From: a marine group bacterium Sva0996 bin134
GTDB lineage: Bacteria > Actinomycetota > Acidimicrobiia > Acidimicrobiales > Bin134
DNA: 64,000 nucleotides
Assembly: GCA_002239105.1 (NCBI GenBank)
Contig: MPNQ01000011.1
Location: 1-64,000 of the forward strand
Direction: 5' to 3'
This document shows, piece after piece, positions 61,198-64,000 of the stretch; the first letter of the stretch is position 1, and every line of letters begins with the position of its first letter. The notes under the pieces are model-generated. The model searched no databases. It was given only the letters and a program-made list of their open reading frames with translations, and was not told where the DNA came from. The translations under genes were made by a program, and so were the position numbers.

Positions 61198-61598
61198 TCC
61201 TGGCCGACACCTCCGCGTGGATGGAGTACGACCGAGGCACCAACTCCCCTGTTCACGCCCGGCTGGCTGCGCTCATCACCGAAGGCGGTCGCAATGTCGC
61301 GGTCACCGAGCCAGTTCTGATGGAGGTGCTGGGAGGGGCCAAAGACGACCATAGCCACCACTGGCTCTACAACCTGATGACCTCGGTGTCCTGGCTAGGC
61401 GCCGATCCGGTGGTCGACTTCGAAGGCGCGGCCCGCATCAACCGGGTCTGCCGGTCTCGCGGGGTAGACCCTCCGGGCTACATCGTCTGTATGATCGCCA
61501 ACATTGCCCTGCGTACCGGGTCAGAGATCCTGTCCGCGGATCAGGACTTCCACCGCGTGGCTGAGATATTCCCCCTCAAGTTCGCCGCGGTGCCCTAG
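61194..61598 (+). CDS. vapC: VapC-type PIN-domain toxin, one active-site Asp replaced
   Basis: A 134-aa PIN-domain ribonuclease. Present: Asp5 (ILADTSAWMEY), Glu44 (PVLMEVLGG), Asp116/118 (ILSADQDF). The third acidic residue, usually in a D-C/L-L-I-A motif, reads YIVCMIANIA with Val98 at the Asp position (codon GTC, 61485-61487). Its magnesium binding is likely impaired. Coupled to vapB by an ATGA overlap. Confidence 0.83.
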   Translation: MILADTSAWMEYDRGTNSPVHARLAALITEGGRNVAVTEPVLMEVLGGAKDDHSHHWLYNLMTSVSWLGADPVVDFEGAARINRVCRSRGVDPPGYIVCMIANIALRTGSEILSADQDFHRVAEIFPLKFAAVP

Positions 61599-61607
61599 CA
61601 AACAGGC

Positions 61608-63305
61608 TCAAGGTGCCAGGGTGTTGGCATCGAGCACCGCGCCGGGATTGGCGCCGGTGAGCGAGCCCTCTACCTGGGTGAGAACACCGTTGACCGCGGT
61701 GGCCCGGTAGCCGCCGGCCGGGCGACGCAGACGGGGAGCGCCCGAGGGAAGGTCGGACACGAACCCGTCGTTGTCCCACGACAGCTCGTCCAAGTCGAAC
61801 ACCGTCACATCGCCGGCATAGCCGGGCAGCAGGCGGCCCCGGTCGTTGAACCCCAAGATCTCGGCCTGCCGACCGGTGATCTCATACACCGCCTGTTCCA
61901 GTTCTAGGTCGCCCCGGTCGCGCACGTGGCGGGTGAGCAGCAGGGTGGTGTCGCCCGCCGCGCACATCATCTGTACGTGGGCCCCGGCGTCAGAGGCGCT
62001 GATGAGGCAGCGGTCGTCGGAGATCATCTTGGCCACCCCGTCGGTGTTGCTGTTGCTCACTCCCATGGCCACCACCCCAGGCTCCAAGTCGTTCTCCAGA
62101 ATCCAGTCGGCGAACACATCAGAGGGGTGGCCGCCCCGAGCCTCGGTCAATTCGGCCAGCGAGCGGCCCAGCCAAGCCTCGTTTTCGGGGCGGGTCACCG
62201 ACGTGAACCGGGCGAAGTCGGGTCGGTTGATGGGGAACAGCGACTTCTCAGTGGCATCCCACTCGTTGCGGGCGATTTCCCGCCAGCCGGGATCAACCAG
62301 CATTTCCCTCCGGGCCTCGCCGGTAACGCCCATGACCTGGTTCCAGCCCTTGGGGAGCATCATGAACACCATGGTCTGTTCCCAACTCACGTTGAGGTCC
62401 ACGGTGCGGGGCGAGGAGATGGGCCACATGTCGCAGCCCTCATCCCGGATCGCCTGGGTGAACGCCATGTATTCGTCGGGGCGGTGCGGAGCCATGTCGC
62501 TGTGGGAAACCCCGTTCCAGACAGAGGTCACCCCTCGGGGTCCGAGCACCCGGGCCATCCGGCGGATGTCTGCCTCGGGATCCTCCCCGGTGAGGTTGGG
62601 GATGAACTCAACCAGCCCATGGCCTGCGGCGGCCAGCACGTCGGCCAGAGCGCTCAGCTCCCCATCACAGGCCAATCGGCTCGGCACCGGGCGGCTGCGG
62701 CGATCCAGGTCGAAGAACGAGGTGCTGAAGCCGTAGCAGCCTGCCGCCATGGCATCGGACATCTCCGCGGCCATGGCCGCAATTTCGGTGTCAGTGGCCT
62801 CTCGGGTCCAGGCGTCGTCGCCCATCACATAGATCCGCAGCATGGAGTGGCCGATCAGCGAGGCCATGTTCAGCGCGATCCCGCCCTCATTCATGGCGTC
62901 GCGGTACTGGCGCCACGACCCCCAGGTCCAGGGAATGCCCGACTCAAAATCGGCCACCGGCATGTCCTCGATGTAGCAGAACACGTCGATGAGCTCGTCG
63001 AGATGCTCAGGCTTGGCCGGGGCCAGCGACAGCGAGCAATTGCCGATCAGCGCGGTGGTCACCCCGTGCTGGGGCATGGGATCGCAGCCCCGGTCCCAGA
63101 ACATGGACGGATCCAGGTGGGTGTGGGAGTCGATGAATCCAGGGCTCACGTAGCAGCCGCCGGCGTCCAACTCAGTCTCACCCTCGGGGGCCAATGCAGG
63201 ACCGACCTCGGTCACGATGCCGCCTTTGATGCGCACATCGGCAGGCCGGGCCCGAGTCCCGGTGCCGTCGATCAGGTTCCCGCCGCGGATAATCAGGTCA
63301 GACAT
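61608..63305 (-). CDS. N-acyl-D-amino-acid deacylase family amidohydrolase
   Basis: A 565-aa D-aminoacylase-like metal-dependent hydrolase: SDLIIRGGNLIDGTG (N-terminal beta domain), FIDSHTHLDPSMFWD (metal-binding HxH), TTALIGNCSLSLAP (the family's cysteine), YGFSTSFFDLD, SASDAGAHVQMM, and GYAGDVTVFD (late beta domain). Removes acyl groups from D-amino acids, or a related amide. ATG 63305 is supported by TATCGT (plus 63313-63318), 7 bp upstream; the open frame above it is antisense to the next gene. Confidence 0.87.
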   Translation of the reverse strand: MSDLIIRGGNLIDGTGTRARPADVRIKGGIVTEVGPALAPEGETELDAGGCYVSPGFIDSHTHLDPSMFWDRGCDPMPQHGVTTALIGNCSLSLAPAKPEHLDELIDVFCYIEDMPVADFESGIPWTWGSWRQYRDAMNEGGIALNMASLIGHSMLRIYVMGDDAWTREATDTEIAAMAAEMSDAMAAGCYGFSTSFFDLDRRSRPVPSRLACDGELSALADVLAAAGHGLVEFIPNLTGEDPEADIRRMARVLGPRGVTSVWNGVSHSDMAPHRPDEYMAFTQAIRDEGCDMWPISSPRTVDLNVSWEQTMVFMMLPKGWNQVMGVTGEARREMLVDPGWREIARNEWDATEKSLFPINRPDFARFTSVTRPENEAWLGRSLAELTEARGGHPSDVFADWILENDLEPGVVAMGVSNSNTDGVAKMISDDRCLISASDAGAHVQMMCAAGDTTLLLTRHVRDRGDLELEQAVYEITGRQAEILGFNDRGRLLPGYAGDVTVFDLDELSWDNDGFVSDLPSGAPRLRRPAGGYRATAVNGVLTQVEGSLTGANPGAVLDANTLAP

Positions 63306-63380
63306 GAGCCAAACGATAAACAACCGGGCCGCTAACGGTCTCATCAGCACCGAGGCACTCCCGCGAGAGAGAATGGGGTT

Positions 63381-63905
63381 ATGAGCGAGCTTCTCAGCGG
63401 AGACGCAATCCAAACAATGTTGGCCAAGCAAGCCATCACCGAGGTGGTCTACGGCTATTGCCGGGCGCTTGATCGGATGGACAAGGAGGCGGCCTATGAA
63501 ATATGGCATTCCGACGGAACCGCCGACTACGGCGAGGAGATCTATCAGGGCACCGGCTGGGGGTTCGTCGATTGGGTGTGGACCGCCCACGCCGCCATGT
63601 CCACCCATAGCCATCAGATCGCCAATGTGCTGATCCAGGTGGACGGTAACCGAGCCGTCAGCGAGGCCTATGTGACCGTGGCGCTGCGGACGCTGCCGTT
63701 CGGGGACCAGGCCGAAGTGGCCGACATCTACACCCGAGGCCGCTACGTCGACCAGTGGTCCTATCGTGACGGCAGATGGGCCATCGACCACCGGGAATAC
63801 ATCACCGACCACTCTGTGACTTTGCCCGACGCCGACCCCGCCCCCCACGACCCCCGCTCCATCCGCGGCCCCGAGGACCCCTCAGTCGTCCTATTTGGTT
63901 CATAG
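63381..63905 (+). CDS. SnoaL-like / ring-hydroxylating dioxygenase small subunit-like protein
   Basis: A 174-aa protein with the NTF2-fold: MLAKQAITEVVYGYCRALDR opening helix, WHSDGTADYG, HSHQIANVLIQVDG and GRWAIDHREYITDHS. Typical of SnoaL_4 or steroid isomerase-like proteins. Function unknown. ATG 63381 has neither clear ribosome site nor TANNNT element. Confidence 0.8.
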   Translation: MSELLSGDAIQTMLAKQAITEVVYGYCRALDRMDKEAAYEIWHSDGTADYGEEIYQGTGWGFVDWVWTAHAAMSTHSHQIANVLIQVDGNRAVSEAYVTVALRTLPFGDQAEVADIYTRGRYVDQWSYRDGRWAIDHREYITDHSVTLPDADPAPHDPRSIRGPEDPSVVLFGS

Positions 63906-63956
63906 GCAAAGCTCATAGGAAACAGACGTAGCGCGCAGACGAGTTGATCAGATATA

Positions 63957-63974
63957 GCGATTCGATATAATCGC
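63957..63974. promoter_or_regulatory. promoter with inverted repeat overlapping a TATAAT element
   Basis: GCGATT-CGATAT-AATCGC is an inverted repeat with 6-bp arms; TATAAT at 63966-63971 lies within it and ends 9 bp before ATG 63981. A direct copy of GATATA is at 63951. Likely an autoregulated promoter. Confidence 0.5.
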
Positions 63975-63980
63975 GACTCC

Positions 63981-64000
63981 ATGTTGGATCTCGCGGTGCT
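63981..64000 (+). CDS. start of a probable PadR-type regulator, truncated by window end
   Basis: Only seven codons are visible (MLDLAVL), matching the very common beginning of PadR-family regulators (MLxLAVLGLL). The dyad-bearing promoter upstream agrees with a repressor. Too short to be sure. Confidence 0.4.

Noticed and set aside
1..64000. tRNA or rRNA genes
   Set aside because: No cloverleaf with TTCRA-type loop or conserved rRNA stretch was recognised, though a covariance search would be decisive.

Overview
The window is high-GC DNA with tightly packed, often 4-bp-overlapping genes. Its gene content points to a free-living or host-associated actinobacterium, most likely of the class Acidimicrobiia: four luciferase-like flavin/F420-type oxidoreductases, three adenylate-forming acyl-CoA ligases, two acyl-CoA dehydrogenase-fold enzymes, a thiolase-like protein, two amidohydrolase-2 hydrolases, a BKACE-type enzyme and a menaquinone operon. 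The lineage is inferred from gene content and promoter style; no rRNA or other marker gene is present. About half of the genes have a TANNNT -10 element 6-9 bp before the start codon and no Shine-Dalgarno sequence, so leaderless transcription seems to be the norm. I used this pattern to choose many start codons.

Layout. 1-3.7 kb: end of an SMP-30/gluconolactonase, an F420-type oxidoreductase, an MFS transporter, an SRPBCC protein and a lipoprotein. 3.75-10.3 kb (minus strand): menC-menH-menD-menF, with an apparent frameshift in menF, then a MerR-like regulator and an acyl-CoA ligase. 10.4-17.6 kb: lipid/xenobiotic catabolism (luciferase-like enzyme, APH-fold kinase, VOC protein, ligase plus acyl-CoA dehydrogenase, amidohydrolase). 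17.6-18.9 kb: remnants of a toxin-antitoxin-like unit, in two divergent copies, around a DUF2461 gene. 18.9-32.1 kb: a defence-type island. Its core is a minus-strand operon of SNF2-type helicase with DUF3883, DUF1156 methyltransferase and DUF499 ATPase (a helicase-methylase-ATPase, Hma-type, set). On both sides lie visibly A/T-rich genes: an NDT-like domain protein, a DUF6338-like membrane protein and a small basic protein on one side; a HEPN-motif protein and a Clp-fold protease with a 72-aa partner on the other.

32.2-40.6 kb: luciferase-like oxidoreductase, a genuine formylglycine-generating enzyme, DUF445 and DUF6159-type membrane proteins, a large lipoprotein, a small membrane protein and another acyl-CoA ligase. 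40.6-45.4 kb: a self-contained cluster of GntR/LacI-type regulator, NMT1/THI5-like substrate-binding lipoprotein, nucleoside phosphorylase, ABC ATPase and ABC permease. It probably takes up and cleaves a nucleoside or pyrimidine-like compound. 45.5-60.4 kb: F420-type oxidoreductase, GDPD-like lipoprotein, histidine phosphatase, CMD protein, cell-wall amidase, clpB with a HAIR-like element upstream, MFS efflux protein, BKACE enzyme, ArfB, a hydroxylase of acyl-CoA dehydrogenase fold, amidohydrolase, MscS channel and TLP1-like thiolase. 60.4-64 kb: SnoaL/NTF2-like proteins, a vapBC module with a palindromic operator and an altered PIN active site, a D-aminoacylase-like amidohydrolase, and the first codons of a probable PadR-type regulator cut by the window end.

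The most notable items are the Hma-type island with its atypical flanking genes, two symmetric divergent promoters whose -10 elements share one TA step, the missing PIN aspartate in vapC, the frameshifted menF, and the transporter-phosphorylase cluster with its own dyad operator. No tRNA, rRNA, CRISPR array, transposase or integrase was recognised.
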